Both the position numbers and the translations under genes were made by a program. Shown here piece after piece: positions 8,980 through 18,344 of a DNA stretch of 64,000 bases. Below the pieces are notes generated by a model, which was given only the letters and a program-made list of their open reading frames with translations, was not told where the DNA came from and ran no database searches. The stretch's first letter is position 1, and each line of letters begins with the position of its first letter. Source of the stretch: Pseudomonas sp. UYIF39 (GTDB lineage: Bacteria; Pseudomonadota; Gammaproteobacteria; Pseudomonadales; Pseudomonadaceae); contig NZ_JALBYU010000008.1 of NCBI RefSeq assembly GCF_029963765.1, positions 186,001-250,000 on the forward strand. Direction: 5' to 3'.

Positions 8980-9600
8980 ATGTTTGAAATCCAAAACTAC
9001 GGCAGCTTCATTGCCGCAATTCTGATCTTCCAGTTAATGCCAGGGCCGGGCACCTTCGCCATTCTCAACGCCACCGCCCGCAATGGCCTGGGCGCCGGGT
9101 TCGGCGCCGTAGGTGGCACGCTGCTGGGGGATGCGACGTACATGATTGCTGCGGCCATCGGTCTGGCAGCCGTGATGCAAGCCAATCCCCTGCTGTTCCA
9201 GATGCTGCAGTGGTTCGGCGCCGCGTACTTGTGCTGGATCGGCGTGCAATTGCTGCGCGCGCCAGCGGCCCGGGACTCGGCGGGGCTGGAGCCGAAACGG
9301 TCGGCCCGGGTCTACTTTCGCACCGCCCTGGTGGTGAGCCTGACCAACCCCAAGGTCATCCTGTTTTTTGTGGCGTTTTTTCCGCTGTTCATTCGCCCAG
9401 ATGCCTCCAGCCTGACCCTGGTGGCGATGATGCTGCATGTTTCGTTCATCAGCGCGCTGTATCAGGGTTTGCTGGTTCTGCTGGGCAATGCCGCGGCCCG
9501 TCGTTTGAAAGCCATCCCCATGGCGCGAAAAATCGCGTCCCGCGTCGCCGGCATGGCGCTGGTCGGGTTCGGGATCAAACTGGCGGCGAGTAACCGTTAG
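8980..9600 (+). CDS. LysE/RhtB-family amino-acid exporter
   Basis: A 206-residue inner-membrane exporter with about six hydrophobic segments. The family signature is clear: FQLMPGPGTFAILNATARNG near the N-terminus, then GGTLLGDATYMIAAAIGLAA, a central YLCWIGVQLLR, and FRTALVVSLTNPKVILFFVA. Family members export amino acids or homoserine lactone by proton antiport; the substrate here is unknown. GGGAG lies upstream of the ATG. It converges with the phzF-like gene. Confidence 0.9.
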   Translation: MFEIQNYGSFIAAILIFQLMPGPGTFAILNATARNGLGAGFGAVGGTLLGDATYMIAAAIGLAAVMQANPLLFQMLQWFGAAYLCWIGVQLLRAPAARDSAGLEPKRSARVYFRTALVVSLTNPKVILFFVAFFPLFIRPDASSLTLVAMMLHVSFISALYQGLLVLLGNAAARRLKAIPMARKIASRVAGMALVGFGIKLAASNR

Positions 9601-9616
9601 GCCGCGACGCTCAGCG

Positions 9617-10459
9617 CTACAGATTCAAGGTCCCGCTGATGCAGGTCACCACCGCGCCGCCAATCCAGATCTCGTCGCCCACTTGCTCGACCTGAATGCG
9701 TCCGGCGCGGCCCATGGTCAGGCCCTGGCTGACCACATAGGACGCCGGCGCCAGTCCTTCGCTGAGCAACCATTGGGCAATTCCGGCGTTCAGGCTTCCA
9801 GTGGCGGGGTCTTCCGGCATGCCGTCAGCGGAGATGAACGCCCGCACTTCGAACTGTGCGTCATCACCATCGCGCTCGGGATGCCATGGCGCGATGACAC
9901 CGACGGCCAGGCCAAGCATTTGCGAATGATCCGGGCGCAGGTCCAGCACCTGCTGGCGATCCTCGACCATCACGGCCAGCCATCCGGCACCGTTGTCGAC
10001 CCACTGAGTGCGCACAATCGCCCCCGATTCCAGCCCGAGCCCCCGCCGTACCCGTTCCACCACATCCACCTCCACCGGCCCGGACTTGAGCAATGGCGGT
10101 GCAAGAAAGGCAAGCTCTGCCCCTTGTTGACGAACCCGCACCAGCCCCACGCCGCACTCCTGAATGATCTCTTCGCCCTTGGGCACGCCACCGGCCTCCA
10201 GCCACGCATGGCAGGTGCCCAGTGTCGGATGACCGGCGAACGGCAATTCGTTCAGGGTGGTGAAGATCCGCACACGATAATCGGCGCGAGGGTCGCGCGG
10301 TTCGAGTATGAATGTGGTTTCGCTGAGGTTGGTCCAGCTGGCAAACGCCGCCATGCGCTCATCACTGAGCTCATCGGCGCCGAACACCACCGCCAACGGA
10401 TTGCCCTTGAGCGCAACACGGCTGAAGACATCTACTTGCTTGAAATCGAATGAGTGCAT
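9617..10459 (-). CDS. PhzF-family isomerase/epimerase-like protein
   Basis: A 280-residue PhzF-fold protein related to the diaminopimelate epimerase fold. Motifs include FSRVALKGNPLAVVF at the N-terminus, the conserved glutamate in LSETTFIL (the PhzF acid/base position), PFAGHPTLGTCHAWLE and EDPATGSLNAGIAQWL. No phenazine operon surrounds it, so it is likely a household paralogue of unknown substrate. It is followed upstream, on the same strand, by a GST gene 32 bases away, which may share its transcript. Confidence 0.9.
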   Translation of the reverse strand: MHSFDFKQVDVFSRVALKGNPLAVVFGADELSDERMAAFASWTNLSETTFILEPRDPRADYRVRIFTTLNELPFAGHPTLGTCHAWLEAGGVPKGEEIIQECGVGLVRVRQQGAELAFLAPPLLKSGPVEVDVVERVRRGLGLESGAIVRTQWVDNGAGWLAVMVEDRQQVLDLRPDHSQMLGLAVGVIAPWHPERDGDDAQFEVRAFISADGMPEDPATGSLNAGIAQWLLSEGLAPASYVVSQGLTMGRAGRIQVEQVGDEIWIGGAVVTCISGTLNL

Positions 10460-10491
10460 GGCCTGCCTTGGTCTTGATCAAATCGAAGCGT

Positions 10492-11190
10492 TTACTTGGG
10501 AATTTCCAGCCCGCGCATCACCGCCGGCCGCGCCAGAAAGCGCTCCAGCACCCGCGTGACGTTCGGGAAGTCCTCGATGCCCACCAGCTCACCGGCCTCA
10601 TAGAAGCCGATCAGGTTGCGCACCCAGGGGAACGTCGCGATGTCCGCGATGGTGTAGCGCTCGCCCATGATCCAGTCGCGCCCTTCCAGACGTCCATCAA
10701 GAACTTTTAACAAACGTTTACTTTCATCGACGTAACGGTCGCGGGGACGTTTGTCCTCGTAGTCCTTGCCGGCAAATTTGTTGAAAAAACCGAGCTGGCC
10801 GAACATCGGCCCGATGCCGCCCATCTGAAACATCAGCCACTGGATGGTCTCGTACCGCGCCGCCGATTCCTGGGCCAGCAGTTGCCCGCTCTTGTCGGCC
10901 AGGTAAATCAGAATCGCCCCGGACTCGAACAGCGCCAGGGGTTGGTCCCCCGGACCGTGGGGGTCGAGGATGGCCGGGATCTTGTTATTGGGGTTCAGCG
11001 AAAGAAATTCGGGGGACATCTGGTCATTGGTGTCGAAGCCCACACGATGCGGTTCGTAGGGCAGTCCAATCTCTTCGAGCATGATCGACACCTTGACGCC
11101 GTTGGGTGTCGGCAAGGAGTAAAGCTGGATCCACTCGGGGTATTGAGCCGGCCATTTTTGGGTAATCGGGAACGCGGACAGATCGGTCAT
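10492..11190 (-). CDS. Glutathione S-transferase, YfcG/YghU (nu-class)-like
   Basis: A 232-residue GST-fold protein. The N-terminal domain has LYSLPTPNGVKVSIMLEEIG, NPNNKIPAILDP and LFESGAILIYLADK, the pattern of the YfcG/YghU (nu class) enzymes that act as disulfide-bond oxidoreductases on glutathione. The C-terminal helices include QWLMFQMGGIGPMFGQLGFF, also typical of this class. It is the first gene of a possible two-gene unit with the PhzF-like gene. Confidence 0.88.
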   Translation of the reverse strand: MTDLSAFPITQKWPAQYPEWIQLYSLPTPNGVKVSIMLEEIGLPYEPHRVGFDTNDQMSPEFLSLNPNNKIPAILDPHGPGDQPLALFESGAILIYLADKSGQLLAQESAARYETIQWLMFQMGGIGPMFGQLGFFNKFAGKDYEDKRPRDRYVDESKRLLKVLDGRLEGRDWIMGERYTIADIATFPWVRNLIGFYEAGELVGIEDFPNVTRVLERFLARPAVMRGLEIPK

Positions 11191-11559
11191 GGGGAGGATC
11201 CACGAGGAAATTGAGAGTGACGATCATAATGTGAGCGGCCGAAGAACTGCGACCTTTTGGCGTTATTGATATCGCTGATGAACATGATCAAAAAATTGCA
11301 GCCTGCGTCTGCTCCACTACGTGTAACGTGTCCACAAATTTGAAACATCCTGTTAATAACCTAAGCTCCATCCCGTTCAAAGTTACCGGTACATTGCTGC
11401 GCACTCGCCGGAATCGAACCAAATGAGTTTCAGGGGACTCTGAGCACTGCCCCTTTGAAACGGACCGGCTTAATGACATGGAAAACACCCGACGCAGGAA
11501 TTTCGCGGTGTGAAAGGTTTGTCAGCCTTAACCGAATGCGCTGGAGAACCTTTAATTCC
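11191..11559. other. Intergenic gap between divergent GST and phosphatase genes
   Basis: About 370 bases with no convincing gene. It must hold both divergent promoters. The region is more A+T-rich than its neighbours around 11270-11370. Just before the phosphatase start there is an imperfect inverted repeat (TTTCAGGGG ... CCCCTTTGAAA, 11428-11460). I see no RNA gene I can name. Confidence 0.5.
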
Positions 11560-12234
11560 ATGATGAACCCTCTGAAGTTCGCCAACCGCTTCAAACATCG
11601 CGCTTATCTGTTACTGCCCGCCCTGCTGGCGGCCGGCGCGTTGTTTCTGGTGCTGGACTCCCGCGAAAGCCGCGCCCAACCGGCAGACGGCACTCAGACG
11701 CTGGTGTTCCTGCGTCACGCGGAAAAACCAGAGGGTGGCCTCGGCCAGCTCAACTGCCAGGGCCTGAACCGCGCCATCGACCTGGCCACCTTGCTGCCGG
11801 AAAAATTCGGCAAGGCCAACTACGTGTTTGCCGCCAACCCGACGCGCAATGTCGAGGAAGGCGAACTGGACAATTCCTATAGTTACATCCGTCCCTTGAT
11901 GACCATCAACCCCAGCGCGATCAAGCTCGGTTTGCCGGTGAACATCGATTTCTCGGCCAACGACACCAGCGACCTGGCCGATGAATTGCTCCTCGACAAG
12001 TATCACAACTCGGTCATCTACACCGCCTGGTCCCACGGCTACCTGCCCGAACTGATCAACACGGTTGCCGGGGATGCCGTCGGCAAGAAACAAACCATCA
12101 CCGATGACTGGGATTCTAGCGACTACGACTCGCTGTACGTGCTCACCCTGACCTGGCGCGACGGCAAGGCCAGCCTGGTGAGCCACAGCTACAAGCAAGG
12201 TCTGAATAACGGTTCGCAGACCTGCCCGACGTAA
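11560..12234 (+). CDS. Exported histidine-phosphatase-family protein
   Basis: About 224 residues with an N-terminal hydrophobic anchor or signal (YLLLPALLAAGALFLVL) and then the phosphohistidine motif LVFLRHAEKP, the RHG-type signature with catalytic His. Later parts (CQGLNRAIDLATLLPEKFGK, FAANPTRN, VIYTAWSHGYLPELI) fit the family and give the second His. The protein is probably periplasmic or membrane-tethered. I place the start at the double ATG at 11560/11563, after GGAG; the frame is open further upstream to 11455, but that part has poor RBS support. Confidence 0.8.
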   Translation: MMNPLKFANRFKHRAYLLLPALLAAGALFLVLDSRESRAQPADGTQTLVFLRHAEKPEGGLGQLNCQGLNRAIDLATLLPEKFGKANYVFAANPTRNVEEGELDNSYSYIRPLMTINPSAIKLGLPVNIDFSANDTSDLADELLLDKYHNSVIYTAWSHGYLPELINTVAGDAVGKKQTITDDWDSSDYDSLYVLTLTWRDGKASLVSHSYKQGLNNGSQTCPT

Positions 12235-12284
12235 GCTTTAAGAGGTTTGGCGCCTGCCAGGGCCTCATCGTCGGAACGCCGCCC

Positions 12285-12376
12285 GGAGCAAGCTCGCTCC
12301 CACACTGGATCTCGGTGATACACAAAATCTATGTTCACTGAAAATCTAATGTGGGAGCGAGCTTGCTCGCGATGGG
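12285..12376. repeat. Inverted pair of REP palindromes (REPIN-like)
   Basis: Two REP cores in opposite orientation (AGCAAGCTCGCTCCCACA and TGTGGGAGCGAGCTTGCTCG) about 50 bases apart, between the convergent phosphatase and selU genes. Confidence 0.85.
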
Positions 12377-12392
12377 GCCGGAAAAAACACCA

Positions 12393-13496
12393 TCAATCTC
12401 GTTGACTGACCCGCTCGCGCAAGTATTCGAGCACTGCAGCCCGCTCCCCGACGAATTCAATGCGAGCCCCTTTCTTCTCCCGCTGAAACGCATACATCGG
12501 GTCGTAATACTCGCGAAGCAACCCTTCGATCCAGCCCCGGTGCAAGTCCACTGCCCCGCTGTTCGCCTGCTCCGCCAGCGCATCTTCCATCAAGATCAAC
12601 ATCCGCCGATGACGCTCACCGCCCAGACGTTTCTGCACATTGTTCAGGCTCTCCAGCAAGCGCTCGGAAAACAGCGCGAAGCCTTCATCGCCATGCACGC
12701 CGATGAACTCGGCACACAAGTCCACCACGTAATCGCGCAGGATCCGTTCGACTCGCCCTTCCAGGCTGTCTTCCAGCCAGACCATCGGAAACTGCTGCAT
12801 GCCCTGAAACAGCGGCAACGGCAGCGCACAACTGCCGATCGCGCGGCTCTCGTCTTCCAGTACAAACTGCTCAATGCCGTGGGCGCGCTTCTTCAGCACG
12901 TCCACCGCCAAGCGGTTTTCAAAATCGATGTTGGAGGGTTGGCCCGTCGCGCGTTTACCGAAACTGGAGCCGCGGTGATGGGCGTGACCTTCAAGGTCCA
13001 GGCCGTTGCGCAACTGCGTGAGCACTTCGGTTTTGCCGGTGCCGGTCATGCCGCCCAGCAAAACGAAATCACACTGGACAACCGCCTGATCGAGCGTGTC
13101 GAGCAAGAAGGTTCGCATGGCTTTGTAGCCGCCACCGACTCGCGGATAGTCGATGCCCGCCTCGTCCTTGAGCCATTGCTGGACGATCTGCGAACGCAAA
13201 CCGCCGCGAAAACAATACAAATACCCATCAGGATGAGCCCGGGCAAAATCGGCCCAGGCCTGGATACGCTCGGCTTTTATCTCGCCGGACACCAACTGGT
13301 GCCCCAGCGTAATGGCCGCTTGCTGGCCGTGTTGCTTGTAACAAGTGCCGACCCGTTGCCGTTCATGGTCATTCATCAGCGGCAGGTTGATCACGCCGGG
13401 GAATGAGCCTTTGAGAAATTCGACCGGCGCACGGGCATCCATCATCGGTCGGTCGTTGAGGAAAATGTCGCGGTAATCGGTGAATTCGATGGACAT
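12393..13496 (-). CDS. selU: tRNA 2-selenouridine synthase
   Basis: A 367-residue enzyme (also called MnmH/YbbB) that replaces sulfur by selenium in the wobble 2-thiouridine of Lys, Glu and Gln tRNAs, using selenophosphate. The N-terminal rhodanese domain carries the reactive Cys in [16 protein letters not shown]. The C-terminal part has a P-loop, [15 protein letters not shown] start at the ATG at 13496, whose A is also the last base of the selD stop codon (TGATG), rather than the TTG at 13499. It is co-transcribed with selD. Confidence 0.95.
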   Translation of the reverse strand: MSIEFTDYRDIFLNDRPMMDARAPVEFLKGSFPGVINLPLMNDHERQRVGTCYKQHGQQAAITLGHQLVSGEIKAERIQAWADFARAHPDGYLYCFRGGLRSQIVQQWLKDEAGIDYPRVGGGYKAMRTFLLDTLDQAVVQCDFVLLGGMTGTGKTEVLTQLRNGLDLEGHAHHRGSSFGKRATGQPSNIDFENRLAVDVLKKRAHGIEQFVLEDESRAIGSCALPLPLFQGMQQFPMVWLEDSLEGRVERILRDYVVDLCAEFIGVHGDEGFALFSERLLESLNNVQKRLGGERHRRMLILMEDALAEQANSGAVDLHRGWIEGLLREYYDPMYAFQREKKGARIEFVGERAAVLEYLRERVSQRD

Positions 13497-14530
13497 CAAA
13501 ACACCTCAACCGCGTTCGTCTGTCGCTCGATCAGTTCACCGATCGGCTCAAGGGTCAGGCCCAGCTCGGCGGCGACTTTGAGGAAGTGTTCGTTGCCTTC
13601 GGGGGCGACCGCAACCAGCAGACCACCGCTGGTCTGCGGATCGCAGAGCACGCGTTTGTGCATTTCCTGAAGACGCCCCAGCTTGCTGGCGTAGCTGTCG
13701 AAGTTGCGCAGCGTCCCGCCCGGCACGCAGCCTTGGTCGAGGTAATACTCGACACCCGGCAGACGCGGCACACGGTCATACTCGATGCGAGCGGTCACGT
13801 TGCTGCCGTCGGCCATTTCCACCAAATGCCCCAGCAGGCCGAAACCGGTGACGTCGGTCATCGCGGTGACGCACTCGAGTTTGCCGAAACGGCTGCCGGG
13901 TTTGTTCAGGGTGCACATCCAGTCGCGAGCGAGGCCGATGTCGGCAGGGCGCAATTTGCCCTTCTTCTCGGCGGTAGTGAGGATGCCGATGCCCAGCGGT
14001 TTGGTGAGGTAAAGCAGGCAACCGGCGGTGGCAGTGTCGTTGCGCTTCATATGGCGCTTTTCCACCAGACCGGTCACGGCGAGGCCGAAGATCGGCTCCG
14101 GCGCGTCGATGGAATGTCCACCGGCCAACGGAATCCCAGCCTCATCGCAGACCGAACGCCCGCCGCGAATCACTTCCCGGGCAATCTCCGGCGCCAGTAC
14201 GTTGACCGGCCAGCCAAGGATCGCAATCGCCATCAACGGATCGCCACCCATGGCGTAGATGTCGCTGATGGCATTGGTGGCGGCGATGCGACCGAAATCG
14301 AACGGGTCGTCGACGATCGGCATAAAGAAGTCGGTGGTCGACACCACGCCGCGTTCTTCATCGATGGCGTACACCGCCGCGTCATCACGCGAGGCGTTGC
14401 CGACCCAGAGTTTCGGATCAAGGTTCTGCGCCCCGCTGCCGGCCAGAATCACCTCCAGTACCTGAGGAGAAATCTTGCAGCCGCAACCTGCGCCGTGGCT
14501 GTATTGGGTCAGACGAATCGGTTCGCTCAT
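13496..14530 (-). CDS. selD: Selenophosphate synthetase (selenide, water dikinase)
   Basis: A 344-residue enzyme making selenophosphate from selenide and ATP, the selenium donor for SelU just downstream. The catalytic loop reads [12 protein letters not shown], with the Cys and Lys of the E. coli enzyme; it is a Cys form, not a selenocysteine form. AIR-synthase-type motifs follow ([55 protein letters not shown]). GAGG lies about ten bases before the ATG. No selA, selB or selC is visible here. Confidence 0.95.
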   Translation of the reverse strand: MSEPIRLTQYSHGAGCGCKISPQVLEVILAGSGAQNLDPKLWVGNASRDDAAVYAIDEERGVVSTTDFFMPIVDDPFDFGRIAATNAISDIYAMGGDPLMAIAILGWPVNVLAPEIAREVIRGGRSVCDEAGIPLAGGHSIDAPEPIFGLAVTGLVEKRHMKRNDTATAGCLLYLTKPLGIGILTTAEKKGKLRPADIGLARDWMCTLNKPGSRFGKLECVTAMTDVTGFGLLGHLVEMADGSNVTARIEYDRVPRLPGVEYYLDQGCVPGGTLRNFDSYASKLGRLQEMHKRVLCDPQTSGGLLVAVAPEGNEHFLKVAAELGLTLEPIGELIERQTNAVEVF

Positions 14531-14836
14531 TGGGGACACACCTCGTGAAGTCAGTGCCGAAGAGTCTACATCAACCCTGTGGCGAGGGGGCTTGCCCCCG
14601 TTGGGCTGCGCAGCGGCCCCCAATCGAACGATCATCGTGCAAGCGATACCACTTTGGCGCACAAACCCTGACCGAAACGACAGTTAAACCACCAACTCCT
14701 TAACCTTTTCCATGCCTTGAGCAAAATTGGTATGCCTTGTGCAAACGTTTGCTAGTCGCTGATACAAGCGTTTTCGCTACATAACAGCGCAAGCCCGCAG
14801 AACCGGGCCTTCGATCCGCACGAAAAGGGACTTTTA
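14531..14836. other. Intergenic gap upstream of selD and ompK-like gene
   Basis: About 300 bases between two divergent genes, holding their promoters. It contains a diverged REP-type palindrome (GGCGAGGGGGCTTGCCCCCG near 14582) and an A+T-rich stretch just before the porin gene with two CTTG(A/T)GCAAA-like words near 14715-14745. No gene was seen. Confidence 0.45.
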
Positions 14837-15793
14837 ATGCACCGCACGTCCAGCCGCGTGACTTGCTCGCGCACCTTTGCTGTTTCCTTGCTGCTGGCCA
14901 GCGTTACAGGACTACTCAGCAGCACCGTTTTGGCACAACCCGATCCCGCCGAAGAATCCGCCCAAGGCGAAAGCCTCAGCCCCGAAGCGAGCCCACCGAA
15001 AAAAGGCGTGTACCTCTCGGACTGGTTCAATCAGGACCTGACCGTCATCGGCAGCAAAGACATCAGTTTCGGCCCGCAACCGGCCGACGATATCTACCTG
15101 GAATACGAGTACTTCGGGCGCAAGGGGCCGTTCGAGTTGTACGGCTACATCGACATCCCGAAGATTTTCGACATCGGCAACAGCCATGACAAAGGCGTGT
15201 GGGACCACGGCTCGCCGGTGTTCATGGAGCACGAACCGAGGATCTCCATCGATTACCTCGCCGGCCGCAGCCTGGCCATCGGGCCGTTCAAGGAGTGGTA
15301 CGTCGCCTTTGACTGGATCTACGACCACGGGAGTAACAGCGCCAACCGCGCCAGTACGCTATACAGCGGTTTGGGCACCGACATCGACACCCATTCGCGG
15401 GTCAACCTGTCGGCCAACTTCTATGGGCGCTACCAGTGGGAAAACTACGGCGCCAGCAACGAGTATTCATGGGACGGCTATCGCGCCCAACTCAAATACA
15501 TCGTGCCGATCAGCAGCTTCAGCAACGGCGCGTCGCTGACCTACATCGGGTTCACCAACTTCGACTTCGGCTCGGATTTGCACAAGGACAACCCGGCTCG
15601 CACCGCCAACGCCACCGTCGCCACCAACGTCTTGCTCTACTCGTTCACCCACTTGCGTTTCACCCTGGTCGGCCGTTATTTCCACAACGGCGGCAACTGG
15701 GAGGATGGCAGTGAGTTGAATTTCGGCGATGGTAACTTCCGCGCCCGCTCCAATGGCTGGGGGTATTACGCTGGTATCGGCTATCAGTTCTGA
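14837..15793 (+). CDS. OmpK/Tsx-like outer-membrane channel
   Basis: A 318-residue beta-barrel protein with a signal peptide (cleavage after VLAQ near residue 35). The mature part has the nucleoside-specific channel (Tsx/OmpK) features: YLSDWFNQDLTVIGSKDISF, DIYLEYEYFGRKGPFELYGY, FFVEHEPRI-like FMEHEPRISIDYL, and a terminal YYAGIGYQF ending in Phe as outer-membrane barrels do. It probably passes nucleosides or related solutes. AAGGGAC is a good RBS. It converges with the alcohol dehydrogenase gene. Confidence 0.85.
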   Translation: MHRTSSRVTCSRTFAVSLLLASVTGLLSSTVLAQPDPAEESAQGESLSPEASPPKKGVYLSDWFNQDLTVIGSKDISFGPQPADDIYLEYEYFGRKGPFELYGYIDIPKIFDIGNSHDKGVWDHGSPVFMEHEPRISIDYLAGRSLAIGPFKEWYVAFDWIYDHGSNSANRASTLYSGLGTDIDTHSRVNLSANFYGRYQWENYGASNEYSWDGYRAQLKYIVPISSFSNGASLTYIGFTNFDFGSDLHKDNPARTANATVATNVLLYSFTHLRFTLVGRYFHNGGNWEDGSELNFGDGNFRARSNGWGYYAGIGYQF

Positions 15794-15831
15794 GTTTTGC
15801 GATGGGGCGGCACATTCAATATCAATGTCGG

Positions 15832-16788
15832 TCAAGGCAACAAAATCACCTTGTCACTGCCGCCCTGGTTCACTTCCGCATACCGCTCCAGACCTTCTGC
15901 CAACGGCGATTCAAACAGACCCTCGGGCAACGGCAACAAGCCCTGATCGAAGAACGTGCCGAACTGATCAAGCATCGCCGCACATGCCTGGACGCCGTAC
16001 AACAACGAGTTGATCCCCACCACCGAACCGCCCTTGCGATACAGCGCCAGGGCCGGCAATTGCACCTGGCCGTCCACCGGCGCGGCGATGATTGCGATGC
16101 GACCGAACGCGGCCAGCGCCGGGACCGAGGCCGGCAGCCAGAAACCGGTGGTGTCGAAAATCACATCGGCGCCGCCGGCATACACGGCGCTCACCTGTGC
16201 GCCAAGGTCCTCGGGTTTATCCAGTTGCAGCGTCTGATACCCCTGGGTCTGCAAATCCTTGATTTGCTCGGGCCGCCGCGCCGCTGCCAGTACTTGAGCA
16301 CCACGCACCTTGGCCAGCGCCAGCGCCGCAGTGCCAACCGCCCCGCCGCCGATCACCAACAACCGGGTTTCGGCCGTCACCCCACTGCGCTCCAACGCAT
16401 CCCACGCCGTGGTGTACGGCACGCCGAGGCTTGCCGCCTGGGCAAAACTCAGATGGGTCGGCTTTTGCGCCACGCCATTGGCCGGCAGTTTGACGAATTG
16501 TGCGTGCGAGCCGTCGGCGAAAAAGCCCAGTTCACGGCCGGTGCCCCAGACTTCCTGGCCGATCAGCGCTTGCGGGCCGTCAACGACCACACCGGCGAAA
16601 TCACGACCGGGAATCCGCGGCAGTGTGGTGTAGGGAAAGCGCCCGAGCACGTTCTTCACATCGCTGGGGTTGAGGCCGGCGGCCTTGATCTGGACCAGCA
16701 CTTCATCGGCGCCGGGGACGGGGGTCGGCACCTCAACGTAGCGCAGGGCCGAGAGGTCACCGGTCTTGTCGAATTGCAGTGCTTTCAT
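15832..16788 (-). CDS. Zinc-type alcohol dehydrogenase / quinone oxidoreductase family
   Basis: A 318-residue MDR-superfamily oxidoreductase. The GroES-like N-terminal domain includes KAAGLNPSDVKNVLGRFPYT and PRIPGRDFAGVVVDGP; the Rossmann NAD(P) motif is LLVIGGGAVGTAALALAKVRG. The catalytic zinc cysteine is absent, as in quinone oxidoreductases, so it is more likely a zinc-independent NADPH reductase. I start at the ATG at 16788. It lies 28 bases after the small XapX gene and is probably co-transcribed with it. Confidence 0.85.
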   Translation of the reverse strand: MKALQFDKTGDLSALRYVEVPTPVPGADEVLVQIKAAGLNPSDVKNVLGRFPYTTLPRIPGRDFAGVVVDGPQALIGQEVWGTGRELGFFADGSHAQFVKLPANGVAQKPTHLSFAQAASLGVPYTTAWDALERSGVTAETRLLVIGGGAVGTAALALAKVRGAQVLAAARRPEQIKDLQTQGYQTLQLDKPEDLGAQVSAVYAGGADVIFDTTGFWLPASVPALAAFGRIAIIAAPVDGQVQLPALALYRKGGSVVGINSLLYGVQACAAMLDQFGTFFDQGLLPLPEGLFESPLAEGLERYAEVNQGGSDKVILLP

Positions 16789-16816
16789 GAGCGTTTCCCT
16801 CGAATGAATAAACGGT

Positions 16817-16990
16817 TCAGGAGATCCAGCCAGCGACCAGTTGCCGGCCCATGGGCCACACCTTCTCACCGGCCAACATGCCGAGCAGCCCTACCAGCGC
16901 GATGGCCGGTGGTGCGGGGGAACGAAAATCCAGTGCGCCGTAGAGCAGACCGACGCCCAGACCGATGGCCAATGAGATGAGGTAACTCAT
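16817..16990 (-). CDS. XapX-family (DUF1427) small membrane protein
   Basis: A 57-residue hydrophobic protein. The translation begins MSYLISLAIGLGVGLLYGAL, then has the family hallmark PAPPAIALVGLLGMLAGE and ends VAGWIS. XapX proteins have two membrane spans and are often found beside oxidoreductases or nucleoside-related genes; their function is unknown. It is first in a likely two-gene unit with the oxidoreductase, and an AraC-type regulator lies upstream on the same strand. Confidence 0.85.
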   Translation of the reverse strand: MSYLISLAIGLGVGLLYGALDFRSPAPPAIALVGLLGMLAGEKVWPMGRQLVAGWIS

Positions 16991-17105
16991 GGCAGACTCC
17001 GTGGCTAATTAAGGTATGCCCGGAGTCTAAAGATCGGTAGCGACGAGCACCGGCCAAGTGCTTCTGAATATCGGCCAAAGCATTAATGCCGGACGCAAGG
17101 CCACT

Positions 17106-17132
17106 TGTAGCAGCTGCCGAAGGCTGCTACAC
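17106..17132. repeat. Short palindromic repeat (TGTAGCAGC family)
   Basis: An imperfect palindrome, TGTAGCAGC / GCTGCTACA, around TGCCGAAG. The same family occurs as the large inverted repeat at 54712-54844. It lies between the AraC gene and the XapX gene and may stop read-through. Confidence 0.75.
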
Positions 17133-17145
17133 GTTTTCGTTATGG

Positions 17146-17934
17146 CTAGGGCTGGCGCTGGCTCGCCGAAAACTGCGAAGGCGCGACACCCAGTTCCCGC
17201 CGAAACATGTCGCTAAAGCTGCTCGGCGAATAACCCAGCTCCCGGGCAATCGCACTCACCGGCACGCCCTGGATCAATTCTGCCACCGCCGTTGCCAGTT
17301 GCACCTGGCGCCGCCATTCGGCGAAGCCCATGCCCAAACCGTCCTTGAACAACCGCGCCAGGGTACGCACGCTGGCACCGGCGTTTTCGGCGTGCTGCTC
17401 GAAAGCAATGTCCAGCGACGGCGCGGCCATGACCGCCTGACACAGGTTCATCAGGCGCCGGTCGGAATCATCCGGCAAAGGAATCTTCAGCAGCGAGCGC
17501 CTGGCTCGCCTAAGCTCCAGCAGCGCCAGACCGACCAGCGCTTCGTAATACTCGGGCGCGCCATCGTTGCCCTGCTCCACCAACCCGACGATCAGCTCAC
17601 GCAGCAGTCCGCCGACTTCGATCACTTGAACCGTGTCGTCCAGTGTCACCGCCAATGAGGGCCGCAGGTAAATGTTGCGCATCTGTAAATCCGAGACCAC
17701 GCGAATCCCGTGCGGCACACCTGGCGGCAGCCACACCGCTCGTTGCGGCGGCACCACCAGCGCTTCATGGGGCGTCTCGACCCACATTACCCCGCTCATT
17801 GCATACAGCAACTGCCCCCAGACATGCTCATGCGGCTCGATGTACAAGCCGCGCGGATAGGTGCGCGCCAGCGGTTGCACGGGCACATCGGTGTCACTCA
17901 GGTCTGGGGGCGCGGCAAGGGCCATGGGCAGCAA
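17146..17934 (-). CDS. AraC-family transcriptional regulator
   Basis: A 262-residue regulator with an N-terminal cupin (YIEPHEHVWGQLLYAMSGVM, VWLPPGVPHGI) and a C-terminal double HTH (ASVRTLARLFKDGLGMGFAEW, then IARELGYSPSSFSDMFRRE). This architecture is common in regulators of adjacent transport or drug-resistance genes. It lies upstream of the XapX/oxidoreductase pair on the same strand, so it may control that pair. A start three codons later (MALAAPP) is also possible. Confidence 0.88.
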   Translation of the reverse strand: MLPMALAAPPDLSDTDVPVQPLARTYPRGLYIEPHEHVWGQLLYAMSGVMWVETPHEALVVPPQRAVWLPPGVPHGIRVVSDLQMRNIYLRPSLAVTLDDTVQVIEVGGLLRELIVGLVEQGNDGAPEYYEALVGLALLELRRARRSLLKIPLPDDSDRRLMNLCQAVMAAPSLDIAFEQHAENAGASVRTLARLFKDGLGMGFAEWRRQVQLATAVAELIQGVPVSAIARELGYSPSSFSDMFRRELGVAPSQFSASQRQP

Positions 17935-18061
17935 TCATTGGAGGTTTCAGAGTTTGCATGGTAACGAGCCACGGGCCTTGTCGCTACGGGCGGCATCCAT
18001 CTGACAATTCGACTGAATTTTCCGTAACTCCGACGATCCTTGTATTACCACAGGGAGGAAT

Positions 18062-18298
18062 ATGGGCTTTATGAACAACGCAAAACTTTTCGTCATTGAA
18101 TACACCCTTCATGGCGCGCCCAAGTCTTTCATCATCCGCCTGGACAAGATGGATAATGCGGATGCCTGGCATTGGGCAAGTTGCGACGCGGGGGTCGGAC
18201 GAATCCCTCGCTTCGGCCGAGAGAAGGTGCAAAAAACCAGCAAGCCGATGGCGGAGAAGTTCGGCGTGGAAAACGTCAAGTGGCGACCGGCAAATTGA
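18062..18298 (+). CDS. Small conserved Pseudomonas protein of unknown function
   Basis: A 78-residue soluble protein, MGFMNNAKLFVIEYTLHGAP at the N-terminus and IPRFGREKVQKTSKPMAEKF later. I believe this is a Pseudomonas-restricted DUF (probably the one called DUF6555), but I am not certain of the number. GGGAGG lies about six bases before the ATG, an exceptionally good RBS, which suggests strong translation; a second ATG at codon 4 is also possible. A terminator follows directly. Confidence 0.8.
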   Translation: MGFMNNAKLFVIEYTLHGAPKSFIIRLDKMDNADAWHWASCDAGVGRIPRFGREKVQKTSKPMAEKFGVENVKWRPAN

Positions 18299-18305
18299 AA
18301 TGAAA

Positions 18306-18334
18306 GTGGAGCCCGATCAGGCTCCACCTTTTTT
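18306..18334 (+). terminator. Rho-independent terminator
   Basis: A hairpin GTGGAGCC-CGATCA-GGCTCCAC followed by CT6. It ends the 78-residue protein gene and separates it from the convergent metallothionein gene. Confidence 0.9.
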
Positions 18335-18344
18335 GGATGAGTGG

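Noticed and set aside
9683..10453. 256-codon plus-strand frame opposite the PhzF-like gene
   Set aside because: A shadow of the high-G+C PhzF gene; no family features, while the minus strand reads as a full PhzF.
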